DNA of 64,000 nt from assembly GCA_947491945.1 (NCBI GenBank), contig CANLLN010000026.1, positions 1 to 64,000 on the forward strand, in the 5' to 3' direction. How positions within the stretch are numbered: position 1 is the stretch's first letter; every line of letters begins with the position of its first letter. The stretch is from an uncultured Carboxylicivirga sp. (lineage in GTDB: Bacteria > Bacteroidota > Bacteroidia > Bacteroidales > Marinilabiliaceae). The position numbers and the translations under genes were made by a program. Below, piece by piece: positions 9,782-19,269 of this stretch. Below the pieces are notes generated by a model. That model searched no databases. It worked only from the letters and a program-made list of their open reading frames with translations, and was not told the origin of the DNA.

Positions 9782-10531
9782 ATGAGATTTATATATATAA
9801 GCTTGTTTGCATTATTATTTGCATCCTGCGAAGAGATTACCGTTGGTTATCTTGATGCTGAAAATGCCACTTATGGGATCGACAGTTTGGTGATTGATAA
9901 GGCTGCCATTATTAAAATTGATGATGATTTGACTGTGACTTCAGAAATCTATTATGCTGATCTTGTGAGTGAATTTTATCGTTTAATCTATACCGTTGAT
10001 GTATATGATGATTTTGACCAATTAGAAAATGGCTATTTAGAGCTATTAACAAAGACTGACCACCTACTTACACCTGCTGAGTTACAAAATGTAAATGGAA
10101 TTTATTTGGATGTTCTTTATGTGAAAAGCGAGGCTGATAAAGGTAATCCTGATTTGTATAAATACAAGATTAAGAGTTCTTTTAGTTCAATAAGATATTA
10201 TCTTAGCACCTATATCGAAACGCGTTTAAAACGTCATATCAATAATGTGCCATGGGTTACTAATGCCATACAGGGGATTGAAGGAACTTTTCCTTTGCGT
10301 TTTGAAATCGATAATATTCGTTCGGTTGATTATGAAGCAAATGCAAGTGAAATGCTAGATTTATTTGCTGATCCAGATGCTGAAAAATATACCGGCATAA
10401 GGGGGAATGGCAGTATTCAGGTTCCATATCGCACAACATTACCTAATGATACATATGTACTGGATGTTAAAATAAGTAACGAAGGAAGGCAATATGTGCA
10501 AAAAGAAGTGTTAAGAATAATCATAAAATAA
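9782..10531 (+). CDS. Lipoprotein of unknown function in sus operon
   Basis: This 249-residue lipoprotein (MRFIYISLFALLFASC, Cys 16) begins 4 bp after the preceding gene. The mature part is acidic and beta-rich in appearance (EEITVGYLDAENATYGIDSL), with no motif I recognise. By position it is probably a surface-exposed ligand-binding accessory of the SusCD complex, as is common for lipoproteins after susD. That role is inference from context only. Confidence 0.75.
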   Translation: MRFIYISLFALLFASCEEITVGYLDAENATYGIDSLVIDKAAIIKIDDDLTVTSEIYYADLVSEFYRLIYTVDVYDDFDQLENGYLELLTKTDHLLTPAELQNVNGIYLDVLYVKSEADKGNPDLYKYKIKSSFSSIRYYLSTYIETRLKRHINNVPWVTNAIQGIEGTFPLRFEIDNIRSVDYEANASEMLDLFADPDAEKYTGIRGNGSIQVPYRTTLPNDTYVLDVKISNEGRQYVQKEVLRIIIK

Positions 10532-10537
10532 TACTAA

Positions 10538-10567
10538 AGCTGCACAGGAGTGCAGCTCTTTAATTTT
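10538..10567 (+). terminator. Hairpin before the M16 peptidase gene
   Basis: AGCTGCAC (10538-10545), a 4-nt loop AGGA and GTGCAGCT (10550-10557) form a perfect 8-bp stem followed by a T-rich tract. It sits between the last lipoprotein gene and the peptidase ATG at 10573, so it could terminate part of the transcription and lower peptidase expression relative to susCD. Confidence 0.65.
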
Positions 10568-10572
10568 TGTTT

Positions 10573-13329
10573 ATGAAACAACTGTTTTTGTTAATCACCT
10601 CTACTCTTCTTGCCTGGCAAATGCAGGCAAATAGTTCAGGTGATATCATTAAAGGTAAGCTTGATAACGGCTTTACTTACTATATATACAAAACAAAAGC
10701 CAAGCCCGGTAAAGCTACTTTTTATTTTATTCAGAAAGCGGGTGCTATCCTGGAGGAGGATTATGAAGATGGTTTGGCCCACTTTTTAGAGCACATGGCT
10801 TTTAATGGCACCCGGCATTTTGAGGCCAATACCATTGGTAAGCATTTTAGTCAGTATGGCATCATTCGCGGACGTAACATCAATGCGTATACGGGCATTG
10901 ATCAAACTGTGTATTTTGTCAATAATGTACCCACCAATAACGATGCTGCTGTTAACGATGTGTTGAACCTCACCAGTGACTGGTCGGATGCCATATTGCT
11001 CACCGAAAAAGATGTGAATGAGGAACGGGGCGTGATCATCGAAGAGCACCGAAAGGTGATGCGTGGTACTAAAAAAAAGATCAATGCATTTAAGTTGGCC
11101 CGATACAATGATACCCGCTGGAGCCACCGCTCCATTATTGGTAACCTGGCTGTATTGGAGAATTTTAAGGTCGAAACCATCCGCGATTTTTATCAAAAGT
11201 GGTATCGTCCCGATATGCAGAGTCTGGTTGTATATGGTGATGTGAATGTCGGTAAAATAGAGGACGCTATTAAAGCCCGGTTCGAGGCTAAAAAAGTACC
11301 GACTGGGGCACTGGCTATGCCAGTTATTACAGTGCCTGATAACACGGATTTACTGACGGTTACCTACAAGGAAGATGATATTAAGAGTACCTCATATCAT
11401 TACGAGCTTCGGGTTAAGACGCCCTATGAGAAAAGTAGTCTGGATTATAAAAAGTATCTACTGAAGCGAAACTTTTTGAGCAACTTAATAAAAAACGATA
11501 TCTCCAGGATGATTGAAGCCGGTCCTATTCCGTTTACGATGCTGCAAGTAGCTCTGGAAGATTTGAAGGGCGATTATGAAGCCATTCGCTTCTCGATAAT
11601 GCCTAAAGCAGGCAAAGACGCTGAGGCGATGCATTATGTGGCCAGCTATATCAACGCCTTAAAGGACCATCCGTTTACTGAAGAACAATTTGAAATACAA
11701 AAGCAACGCTGGCTGACATACTATGCAACGCAGCTTGAAACTGATGCACCGTTGAGCGAGGAAGCCTTTATGCAAAAAATAAAAGATGAGTTTTTGAATG
11801 GGCAGGTTTTTCAGGATAGCCATACAGAGGCGCGGGAGATGATCGCCCTGATCGAAGCTTTAAGTTTCGATGCCTTGAAGGCTTATGTGGATGCCATTGA
11901 TTATACTAAAAATGCCAGTATTTTGATGGAAGGCAACACTAACGCGACTTTTCTGACCGTAGAAGAGCTGAAAGCGGCTTTGCAGACAGACGAAAAATGG
12001 CAGCGCCCGGCAATTAATTGCAATAAGCCATTGTTGAGTGCGCTGCCGGCTCCTGTTGAATCATTGCAAATGCAGAAAATGGGTAAGTATGGTGCCATCA
12101 AATATATTTTACCCAACAACCTGATAGTACTGTATAAAAAGGATCCTAAAATTGAGGACCGGGTGCTGATTTATGCAAAAAGCCCTGGCGGCACCAGCGT
12201 TATTCCGGAGCAGGATTTACCGGCTAGCTTGCTTATTGATAAACAGCACATGTTTGGGCTGGGGAATTTAAGTACCATTGAATATGCTAAGCTTATTGCG
12301 CAAAAACAGGTTAAAAGTCAGGTTTACCTCACAGAACAAACTGAGCGTTTACAAGGCGGTTGTCATAAAGACAGTCTGGATGACCTGATGCAGGTTATTT
12401 ATGCCCAGTTTGAACAGCCCCGGTTCGACGAAGCAAAGCTACAGGAGTTCATCGCTGCCGGTTTGGCGAGTTTAAAACAAACTAAATCAATTGAAGAGCT
12501 GATGCAGGCTGACTTTAACAGTATACTGCTGAATGGAGATAAACGTTATGTGAAGGCTGACGAGTCGTATTACAATAATTTGAACCTGGCTGCTATTGAA
12601 CGCGTGTACAAAGCGCGCATTGGTGATGCCAGTGACTGGACCTTTTTCATCACGGCCAATTTAAAGCCGGAAGTCATTGAAGGTTATCTTAAAACATACT
12701 TGGCCAATATTACTGACATCGATCGCTGTGATGCGCCGATAGACTATCCGTACCTGTTTCCAAAGGGCTACAATGAAAAAACATTTGAATATGTTACCGA
12801 TCAAAAAGAAGCCATCAATCTGATTGTATACAACAAGCAGGTGGCGTATACCAACCAGGAGCAGATCAGTCATGCCATCATCAAATCCTTTGTGCACAAT
12901 GAACTGGTACGCATCATCCGGGAGAAGGAAGGCGGTACGTATAAGATTTCTGTGGAACAGCGCCATGAAAAGGAGATGGGCAATTGTCTCATGACCTCTG
13001 TACAGTTTCTATGTGCGCCCGAACGTGCGCAGGATTTAAAAGTCAAAGTGGCCATGGTGATGAACGCTATTCTGCAGAGTGGAGTGTCGCCAACTCATTT
13101 TGAGGAGTCGGTTACAAAAATCCGTCAGACCTTGCTAAAAGATCTAAAGTATAAAGATGACTGGATGGTGGATGTAGAGTATGCCTTGAAAGGTGAAAAG
13201 AACACGACGGCTGCCAAGTATAAATTGAAAGTCATTAATAAATTAACCTTGGCTGATGTCAATAAAATAATGCAGAACTATTTTAATGGAGCAGATATAC
13301 TCAATTTGACATTTAAATCGGAAATGTAA
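10573..13329 (+). CDS. Secreted M16-family (insulinase/pitrilysin-like) zinc peptidase
   Basis: The protein has 918 residues from the ATG at 10573; an in-frame TTG 6 bp earlier is less likely. A signal peptide (KQLFLLITSTLLAWQMQA) directs export. The inverted zinc motif is intact (HFLEH, His70/Glu73/His74), with the third ligand expected at about Glu150 in NEERGVIIEEH. The length fits the two-repeat pitrilysin type, with one active and one inactive half. The last gene of the sus-like locus, it probably trims oligopeptides in the periplasm. Base composition is more GC-rich than the susCD genes, so it may have joined the locus separately. Confidence 0.92.
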   Translation: MKQLFLLITSTLLAWQMQANSSGDIIKGKLDNGFTYYIYKTKAKPGKATFYFIQKAGAILEEDYEDGLAHFLEHMAFNGTRHFEANTIGKHFSQYGIIRGRNINAYTGIDQTVYFVNNVPTNNDAAVNDVLNLTSDWSDAILLTEKDVNEERGVIIEEHRKVMRGTKKKINAFKLARYNDTRWSHRSIIGNLAVLENFKVETIRDFYQKWYRPDMQSLVVYGDVNVGKIEDAIKARFEAKKVPTGALAMPVITVPDNTDLLTVTYKEDDIKSTSYHYELRVKTPYEKSSLDYKKYLLKRNFLSNLIKNDISRMIEAGPIPFTMLQVALEDLKGDYEAIRFSIMPKAGKDAEAMHYVASYINALKDHPFTEEQFEIQKQRWLTYYATQLETDAPLSEEAFMQKIKDEFLNGQVFQDSHTEAREMIALIEALSFDALKAYVDAIDYTKNASILMEGNTNATFLTVEELKAALQTDEKWQRPAINCNKPLLSALPAPVESLQMQKMGKYGAIKYILPNNLIVLYKKDPKIEDRVLIYAKSPGGTSVIPEQDLPASLLIDKQHMFGLGNLSTIEYAKLIAQKQVKSQVYLTEQTERLQGGCHKDSLDDLMQVIYAQFEQPRFDEAKLQEFIAAGLASLKQTKSIEELMQADFNSILLNGDKRYVKADESYYNNLNLAAIERVYKARIGDASDWTFFITANLKPEVIEGYLKTYLANITDIDRCDAPIDYPYLFPKGYNEKTFEYVTDQKEAINLIVYNKQVAYTNQEQISHAIIKSFVHNELVRIIREKEGGTYKISVEQRHEKEMGNCLMTSVQFLCAPERAQDLKVKVAMVMNAILQSGVSPTHFEESVTKIRQTLLKDLKYKDDWMVDVEYALKGEKNTTAAKYKLKVINKLTLADVNKIMQNYFNGADILNLTFKSEM

Positions 13330-13362
13330 ATTTTACACAGTCCGAATTATAGAAGTAAAAAA

Positions 13363-13390
13363 CTCCACCCTAAGGGCGGAGCTTTGATAT
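13363..13390 (+). terminator. Terminator after the M16 peptidase
   Basis: CTCCACCC (13363-13370) and GGGCGGAG (13374-13381) pair across a 3-nt loop with one G-U pair, followed by CTTTGAT. It lies 33 bp after the stop codon and just before the IS200 element end. Confidence 0.65.
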
Positions 13391-13464
13391 AACCCCCAAA
13401 GGGGGATGAAATTGCCTTATGCCTCCAAAGGAGGCAAGGCGATTGTCGTCTTCGGTTATTAATA

Positions 13465-13878
13465 CTATTTATTGGGCTCGCGTTCTTCTTGATATTTCAC
13501 ATACTTTCTGATCATTTCCTCGTCCAAACCAACTGTATCAACACAATAACCTCGTGCCCAAAAATGATTGCCCCAATACAGTTTCTGTTTTAATGATTTA
13601 TACTTCTGAAATATACGGATTGAAGTTTGTCCTTTTACTTTAACAACAAATGACGATATGGATACTTTGGGTGGAACACTTGCTAACAAATGGACGTGAT
13701 CTATTTGTACATTGAGTTCATCGACTAACCCTCCCTGTTGTTCCACAAATTGATGAATACTTCGCTCTATATCTGCTTTGATTTCACCCTTTAAGATTCT
13801 ATATCTATATTTGGGTGTCCACACTATATGATAGTTACAATACCATACACTGTGTGATAACTTTTTAAATCTGCTCAT
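13465..13878 (-). CDS. IS200-family transposase TnpA (HUH/Y1)
   Basis: The protein is 137 residues from the ATG at 13878-13876 (MSRFKKLSHSVWYCNYHIVW), matching the compact size of Y1 transposases. A longer reading from 13938 adds 20 residues with no homology to the family. The HUH motif is His61-Val-His63 (DHVHLLASVPP), and the nucleophilic tyrosine is probably Tyr126 in IRKYVKYQ. The enzyme cuts and joins single-stranded ends through a phosphotyrosine link. No internal stop is present, so the protein should be functional. Confidence 0.92.
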   Translation of the reverse strand: MSRFKKLSHSVWYCNYHIVWTPKYRYRILKGEIKADIERSIHQFVEQQGGLVDELNVQIDHVHLLASVPPKVSISSFVVKVKGQTSIRIFQKYKSLKQKLYWGNHFWARGYCVDTVGLDEEMIRKYVKYQEEREPNK

Positions 13879-13925
13879 GACTAGTTTCTTTCTGTTGAAA
13901 ACGACAGACGAAAAGTAGTCATGAG
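13874..13925 (-). promoter_or_regulatory. Inverted repeat folding over the tnpA start codon
   Basis: CTCATGACTA (13874-13883) and TAGTCATGAG (13916-13925) are perfect 10-bp inverted repeats. The downstream arm includes the tnpA start codon (13876-13878, minus strand). The mRNA leader would therefore pair with its own start region and block translation, as known for Salmonella IS200. Confidence 0.6.
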
Positions 13926-13952
13926 TTTTTAACGGCAAAGCCTATATTGGTG

Positions 13953-15653
13953 GAGGGTGTCCAAAAACGGATGCCCTCTTTTGTATTCATAATCAATACG
14001 AATTGTTCCCTTCGCGCCTTGATGAGTTTATTCCCGAGAACGCACCGGTTCGTATAGTCAGTCAAGTAGTGGAAGAGCTCGATATAGACGGTATAGTAAA
14101 GAGTTATAAAGCTGGTGGTTGTAAAGGTTATCATCCACGAATGCTGCTAAAAGTGTTGTTTTATAGCTATCTAAGTAATGTGTTTTCATGCCGTAAGATG
14201 GAGCAGGCCCTAACAGAAAGTATTGCTTATATGTGGCTAAGCGGCAAACAGTTTCCGAAGCATTCGTGCATTAACGATTTTAGAAGTAAGCGCCTGAAAA
14301 AGCACATTCATAAACTGTTTACCCAAGTTGTTCTCATCCTGGTTGATTTGGGGTATGTGAGCCTGGATGTACAGTATATTGATGGTACTAAGATTGAAAG
14401 CAAGGCCAACCGCTATAGTTTTGTTTGGCGCAAGTCTGTGGAAAAGTACAAAGTCAGTCTGGAGAAGAAGATTGCTAACATTCTGGAGCAGATTGAGCAG
14501 GGCATTGCTGACGACAATCAAAGTCATGATGACGAACCTCGCCCCTTTGATTCCAACGAACTCAAAAAGCGGATTGCACAAATCAAGCAGTCAGAGAAAG
14601 CACGGGAAAAACCGGTTAAGAAGCTGGTAAAAGAGTTGGAGAATAAGCACCTGCCCAAGCTTGAAGAATATGAACAAAAGCTCGAAGACATTGGTGACAA
14701 CCGCAATTCCTGTTCTAAAACCGACAAGGAAGCCACCTTCATGCGGATGAAAGAAGACCACATGAAGAACGGCCAGTTAAAGCCGGCTTACAATGTGCAG
14801 ATGAGTACCGAGAACCAGTTTATTACTCATTATGGCATTTATCAGAATCCGACCGACACACGCACCTTTATTGATTATCTCACGGGGTTTCAGACCCGCT
14901 ACAATAAGCAATCTAAAGAGGTTGTAGCCGATAGTGGCTATGGCAGCGAAGAAAACTATGAGCATCTTGAAAAAGAGAAAATTGAGCACTATGTGAAGTT
15001 CAACTATTTTCATGCAGAACAAAAGAAAGCATTTAAAACCAATCCCTATAAAGTAGAGAATCTGCATTACAATACAGTTGGCGATTACTTTGTATGCCCG
15101 ATGGGGCAGCACATGCATTTTGTTACAGAGTACGCAAAACAAAATACCCATGGCTATAAAAGTACACTTAGAAAGTATAGGGCAAAAAACTGCAGTAAGT
15201 GCCACATCAGAGGCCGATGCTTCAAAGGCAAAGGCAACCGCAGCATTGAAGTAAACTTTAGACTGAGAGCTTACAAGCAACAAGCCAGAGAAGCGCTGAA
15301 TAGTGATAAAGGCCTACAACACCGAAGTAAACGCCCCATTGAGCCAGAGGCCGTCTTTGGTCAGATAAAATACAACAAAGGGTTTAATCGGTTTAAATTA
15401 AAAGGGCTCGATGGTGTTGGCCTGGAGTTTGGCCTGGTGGCGATTGCTTTAAATATTAGTAAAATGACCAAAAAGCTGAAGAAAAAGGCTCTAAATGCCT
15501 CTGTTTTATTCATAAAAAGACTATTAGCTATCGTATTAAGCTGTAAACATAAATATCAGTCCGCTCACAACTTCATAGCAGCATAACAATTAGACCAAAG
15601 CAATTTAATTTATAAGCACAAAAAAAGAGGATGTCTCAATTTTGGACACCCTC
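13953..15653 (+). mobile_element. IS1182-family insertion sequence
   Basis: Terminal inverted repeats start with GAGGGTGTCC (13953-13962) and end with GGACACCCTC (15644-15653), enclosing 1.7 kb with a single transposase gene. The repeats extend imperfectly inward on both sides. The element is directly next to the IS200 copy. I see no target duplication. All parts look intact. Confidence 0.85.
14003..15586 (+). CDS. IS1182-family DDE transposase
   Basis: The protein has about 527 residues. The N-terminal segment [20 protein letters not shown] and the downstream [20 protein letters not shown] are hallmarks of the IS1182 family. A cysteine cluster ([16 protein letters not shown]) and the C-terminal [20 protein letters not shown] also fit. 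The start is uncertain: the frame has no ATG near its beginning. TTG at 14003 is usable, but conserved residues (HNQYE) precede it, so initiation may be at the ATT at 13985. No interruption is present, so the element is probably active. Confidence 0.9.
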   Translation: MFPSRLDEFIPENAPVRIVSQVVEELDIDGIVKSYKAGGCKGYHPRMLLKVLFYSYLSNVFSCRKMEQALTESIAYMWLSGKQFPKHSCINDFRSKRLKKHIHKLFTQVVLILVDLGYVSLDVQYIDGTKIESKANRYSFVWRKSVEKYKVSLEKKIANILEQIEQGIADDNQSHDDEPRPFDSNELKKRIAQIKQSEKAREKPVKKLVKELENKHLPKLEEYEQKLEDIGDNRNSCSKTDKEATFMRMKEDHMKNGQLKPAYNVQMSTENQFITHYGIYQNPTDTRTFIDYLTGFQTRYNKQSKEVVADSGYGSEENYEHLEKEKIEHYVKFNYFHAEQKKAFKTNPYKVENLHYNTVGDYFVCPMGQHMHFVTEYAKQNTHGYKSTLRKYRAKNCSKCHIRGRCFKGKGNRSIEVNFRLRAYKQQAREALNSDKGLQHRSKRPIEPEAVFGQIKYNKGFNRFKLKGLDGVGLEFGLVAIALNISKMTKKLKKKALNASVLFIKRLLAIVLSCKHKYQSAHNFIAA

Positions 15654-15804
15654 TTTATTTTTGAATAAATATTCATAGGGTTAAGCTTGGTTAGAGCTTG
15701 ACCCTTTATAGTCTACCTTATATTTCGCAGAGTTCTCTTATTGTGAATTATTTCTATATGACATTGTAGCCTAAGGAAATATCATTTAAAGAGGCTGGGG
15801 TTAA

Positions 15805-16375
15805 TTAAATCTGTTCAGGATGTGGAGGTCTGCCTTTGCGACAGCATACAAGAGTATGCAGCTTCATTCCATAATAATACAATCCCTTTGTTGAGCAGAA
15901 TCCCTTATCGGTTATTTCCTGAGCACTTGTCAGAGCATCTAATAATTGGCATTGAATCCAACAAGCTCTGATCAAAAAGTCAATCACTAGGCGCATAGAC
16001 GGTTATTAACAACTCAATCAGTCTAGAGAATGCTTCCTTAATCCTGTTGATGCGATTTATAAATGACTGATAACTTGTTGTTTTGGAAAACCAATCCTTT
16101 AAGTATTCATTTACAAAGCGGTGAATATGTTTGATTGTTGTATGGCCTTTATAACGTATTGCATAAAGATAAAAAGTCATTATCTCTTGATCAGCAAACT
16201 CTGGCTTATTGTTATAATTGAACCGTTCACAGTTATATTGTAACTCTTCAAAATAATCACAGATGAGAAAACATATTCTTACTAGCTTGTCGTCTTTATC
16301 CTTGGAAATCATATCTACAAAAGCTTCTAAATGCAGTTTAAAACTCAGAATATTAATGATATAATAGGATTTCAC
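15805..16375 (-). pseudogene. IS982-family transposase fragment, frameshifted and truncated
   Basis: This is a second copy of the transposase found at 928-1827, now on the minus strand. The N-terminal half reads from 16375 to 15980 (LVRICFLICDYFEELQYNCE, NNKPEFADQEIM). The homology then shifts frame near 15985 and continues (AQEITDKGFCSTKGLYYYGM) until it ends abruptly at PEQI, losing the catalytic C-terminus. Together with the first copy it brackets the sus-like locus in inverted orientation. Confidence 0.85.
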
Positions 16376-16736
16376 TTGTTGTTTTGTAATCGTTTATATC
16401 ATTTTCTTGTAGATTATTTCCCCTATTGATTCGCATAATTAACTCAAATCGAGCTTAGGTTAATCGTTCGAGGAAAAGAAAAGACGAAAACAAAATTTGG
16501 ATCTCAAATCGATAAGTTAATGGGCTACGTCGATTCTAACAATTCAGTATGTAGGCAATGAAATGTAGCCTTATGTTTTAGGGGTTTGCTAAAAGTGAGT
16601 ACATAGAACTTAGTATACAGGTTGAATAGTAAAACTTACTAATTTCGAAAATCATATGAATGAATACAAACAGGTTTACTATCAATTTTATGGCTTTTAA
16701 TACTCAATCAGGAGATTTATTTGATTAAAAAGACGA
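16376..16736. other. Intergenic stretch, nothing recognised
   Basis: This is AT-rich DNA between the IS982 fragment and the BamA-like gene. No frame, tRNA-like fold or strong terminator was recognised. Confidence 0.5.
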
Positions 16737-17912
16737 TTAAAATGCCTCAGTCATATTAAAATAAATGAGGGTTTGATTGGACTTGAATCCACGTCCGACA
16801 TCCAATCGAAAGTTCATACGAGGCTGTAACTCTATGCGTAAGCCAAGTCCAGCATTTGGCAATACACCTTCGATATCAAATGGAGAAGATCCCATAAAGC
16901 CAGCTCCTGCCCACCCAGCAAAACCAATATGTTTCCATAAACGACCAATTTTGCCACTTCCGGTGTTAAACATGTGTCGGTATTCAGCTACGAACACATT
17001 CCCCGCTGCATCACGGAATTGACCGCTGTAATAACCACGCAAATCAAATGGCGTGCCAATGCGCTGCATGCGTGTTGGCGGTACATCACCAAAACTGTAC
17101 TTACTACTGATGTTCCAGGCTAAAATTCTACGCGGTCCGAAAGGCCTTATAGACTGATATTGGCGGTATTCCAACGCATAGGTACCAAATTGCACATCAC
17201 TTCCCAACCAGTTATCTGCATAAGTAACTTTTACATCAAGAAATATCCCTTTGTAGGCATTTGCTGGTACATCCCTGGTGTCATATGAAAGACTAAAGCC
17301 AATGCTATTGGTAGTCATCACATAGCCTGTTTCAGTTCCTCCATATCTCGCGTAATAAGGATCGTCAACTATGCCTTTTGATGGTTTATTTATTTGTTCA
17401 TGCACGAAATCAATCATTGGACCAAGGTAAAAGCGACTGTGCCCTAGCTTCAACAGAATAACTGGGTTGAACTGAAAGAGTATTCCATCAAAAGCGGTTG
17501 TAGAATCACTTCTTATTGTATGAAGAGCGTTCTGGTAACCGACTCCATAATAATGATCAGGGCTTTGTCTATATGATAGCTGGCCTGTAATCCTTAAGCG
17601 ATCAGCGTTAAAAAATAATTGTGGACGGCTTGAAAGAGTTATGCCACCCCCATTTGATAAGATGATGCCAAATGCAAGAGGAACAACTGACCGCGGTTTA
17701 AGAGTATCAAGCCTGTTGATATCAAATGTTGCCAGCATACTACCCCCAATAAGTAAACCGGTTTCCGGAGAATACCCAGGACCACCTAATATACTGAAGC
17801 GTGCATTGCGTTGCTCTTTCCTTGCAAGCCTTAAACTATCCTTTTGTGCAGAAATACTTACTAAGTTTCCATATAGTAAGACGCATATTAGAAAAGCAGT
17901 TAATTGTTTCAA
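16737..17912 (-). CDS. BamA/TamA-like outer membrane beta-barrel protein
   Basis: This 391-residue protein has a signal peptide (MKQLTAFLICVLLYGNLVSISAQ) and ends in Phe, as barrel proteins do. The pattern FSILGGPGYSPETGLLIGGS near the start and the late segment GNVFVAEYRHMF followed by WAGAGFMG resemble the Omp85/surface-antigen C-terminal barrel. There is no room for POTRA domains, so it is a barrel-only relative and probably not an insertase. It is the last gene of a minus-strand operon, 6 bp after the PCMD lipoprotein gene. Confidence 0.85.
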   Translation of the reverse strand: MKQLTAFLICVLLYGNLVSISAQKDSLRLARKEQRNARFSILGGPGYSPETGLLIGGSMLATFDINRLDTLKPRSVVPLAFGIILSNGGGITLSSRPQLFFNADRLRITGQLSYRQSPDHYYGVGYQNALHTIRSDSTTAFDGILFQFNPVILLKLGHSRFYLGPMIDFVHEQINKPSKGIVDDPYYARYGGTETGYVMTTNSIGFSLSYDTRDVPANAYKGIFLDVKVTYADNWLGSDVQFGTYALEYRQYQSIRPFGPRRILAWNISSKYSFGDVPPTRMQRIGTPFDLRGYYSGQFRDAAGNVFVAEYRHMFNTGSGKIGRLWKHIGFAGWAGAGFMGSSPFDIEGVLPNAGLGLRIELQPRMNFRLDVGRGFKSNQTLIYFNMTEAF

Positions 17913-17918
17913 TGCAGG

Positions 17919-19256
17919 TTAATAGATTAATTCAACATTTCTTATTTCTAAGGTTGAACCGTCATGACCTTTTGACGGATTAACTCCGGCTCCTTTATAA
18001 CGATATCCTCCAGCACTTGCCGTAAAATTGAGCGATAAATGTGTTGGTGTATCTGTATTGTTCCCCCATATTTCTAAGATGCGTTGGGTTGTATATTTCC
18101 AATTAGAACTATTGCCTGTTTCCTGTATTGGAGGGCCATTGACTCCAGATTCAGGATCTGTATAGAATTGATGCACCCATATTGGTGCCCAGGGCTTGTT
18201 AATGCCAGCTACACGATATGAAAAGGGATCAGCTTCGATACTATTTTCAATCTCTTGACGTCCATAATAAAATGTTATTTCGTGGCTTCTCCATTCTTCT
18301 ACTGTTTCTGAACTGATAAAGCCCGCTGAACCAATCCGATAAAACTTAGTATTAGCCGGGTTTTGTTGATCGTAAACACGTTTATGAAGAATGGCCCATA
18401 TTTCCATGGAGTCAGTCTCATTTCGTTCTTCAGCGACCCACTTGGTGACACCACTTCCCTGCACCCACTCAACTACCTGTGTGCCCGGCTTATACTTGTA
18501 TTCAAATCGCAATCCCTTAGGTTTATAAACAAACGGTATTCCATGATCTGTATTATTGCGTTGTTTGTCTCGAGGAAGAAAATTAGCACCGTTTGCTCTA
18601 AATGCACCCACAAAAATAGTTGCCGCTGCAATACCTGAACCTACTGTACTTCCTGCAACACCATTATAAAGAGTTGTAAGTGTAACATGGCCGTTAGGAT
18701 ATGGAAATTCAGAGGGAATGCACGTTGCTTTATTAAGAACTGCCGCCACTACATTAGTGTTAGCCCAAGGGGTGTATTGCCCTTCTTCCCCTACTGAAAA
18801 GTAATTGTTACCATCACTAAATTGACCAATTGGAAACCAGTAATTTGTTAATGAACCATATTTAATTTGACGCTCAAACTCACCTACACTCATAGAAACA
18901 TCCAGCTGTCTTCGGTCAATACCATTTTCGGCCACAACCCAAAAGGTTTGAATATCATTGAAATCGTATATCGTTCGATAATCTGGTTCGACCCATGCCA
19001 ATGATGGAATAGTAATACTTTGAATTTGGATGCTATCCAATGAAGAGTTGGGGGGCAAGCTTACAAAAGCCTGATCAGGACTACTTTCGGTGCCATCTCC
19101 CCATTGAATATCTCCCTGTAAAGTGGTTCCTGGATTTATTGGATTTACAACATATATTCCGGTCGGTCTGTTGCGTTTTGATTTCTCAAACACATCTTCA
19201 TCTATACAAGACATCAACCCCAATAAAAATATAGTAACTACAGTAAAGATTTTCAT
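17919..19256 (-). CDS. PCMD-domain lipoprotein (putative carbohydrate metabolism domain)
   Basis: Starting at the ATG at 19256, the protein has about 445 residues with a clean lipobox (MKIFTVVTIFLLGLMSC, Cys 17). A longer reading from 19313 adds 19 residues upstream and spoils the signal peptide. The C-terminal part, including ITFYYGRQEIE, LSLNFTASAGGYRYKGAG and the closing GSTLEIRNVELIY, matches PCMD proteins, which share a galactose-binding-like beta-sandwich. The mature protein is probably on the cell surface. The function of PCMD proteins is poorly known. It lies in an operon with two barrel proteins. Confidence 0.85.
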   Translation of the reverse strand: MKIFTVVTIFLLGLMSCIDEDVFEKSKRNRPTGIYVVNPINPGTTLQGDIQWGDGTESSPDQAFVSLPPNSSLDSIQIQSITIPSLAWVEPDYRTIYDFNDIQTFWVVAENGIDRRQLDVSMSVGEFERQIKYGSLTNYWFPIGQFSDGNNYFSVGEEGQYTPWANTNVVAAVLNKATCIPSEFPYPNGHVTLTTLYNGVAGSTVGSGIAAATIFVGAFRANGANFLPRDKQRNNTDHGIPFVYKPKGLRFEYKYKPGTQVVEWVQGSGVTKWVAEERNETDSMEIWAILHKRVYDQQNPANTKFYRIGSAGFISSETVEEWRSHEITFYYGRQEIENSIEADPFSYRVAGINKPWAPIWVHQFYTDPESGVNGPPIQETGNSSNWKYTTQRILEIWGNNTDTPTHLSLNFTASAGGYRYKGAGVNPSKGHDGSTLEIRNVELIY

Positions 19257-19269
19257 AACAAACGTATAA

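Larger units (their letters stand above)
13393..13950 (-). mobile_element. IS200/IS605-type insertion element (tnpA only)
   Basis: The element carries one TnpA gene on the minus strand and no TnpB. Its right end (left in this view) contains subterminal hairpins. One is CCCCC-AAA-GGGGG at 13393-13405. The other, at 13414-13440, pairs GCCTT/AAGGC and GCCTCC/GGAGGC around a two-base AT bulge, the kind of imperfect palindrome TnpA binds as single-stranded DNA. The other end is not clearly delimited because an IS1182 element starts at about 13953. Borders are approximate. Confidence 0.7.

Noticed and set aside
10786-11196. Minus-strand frames inside the M16 gene
   Set aside because: They have no family match and lie opposite a gene with full conserved motifs; they are shadows.
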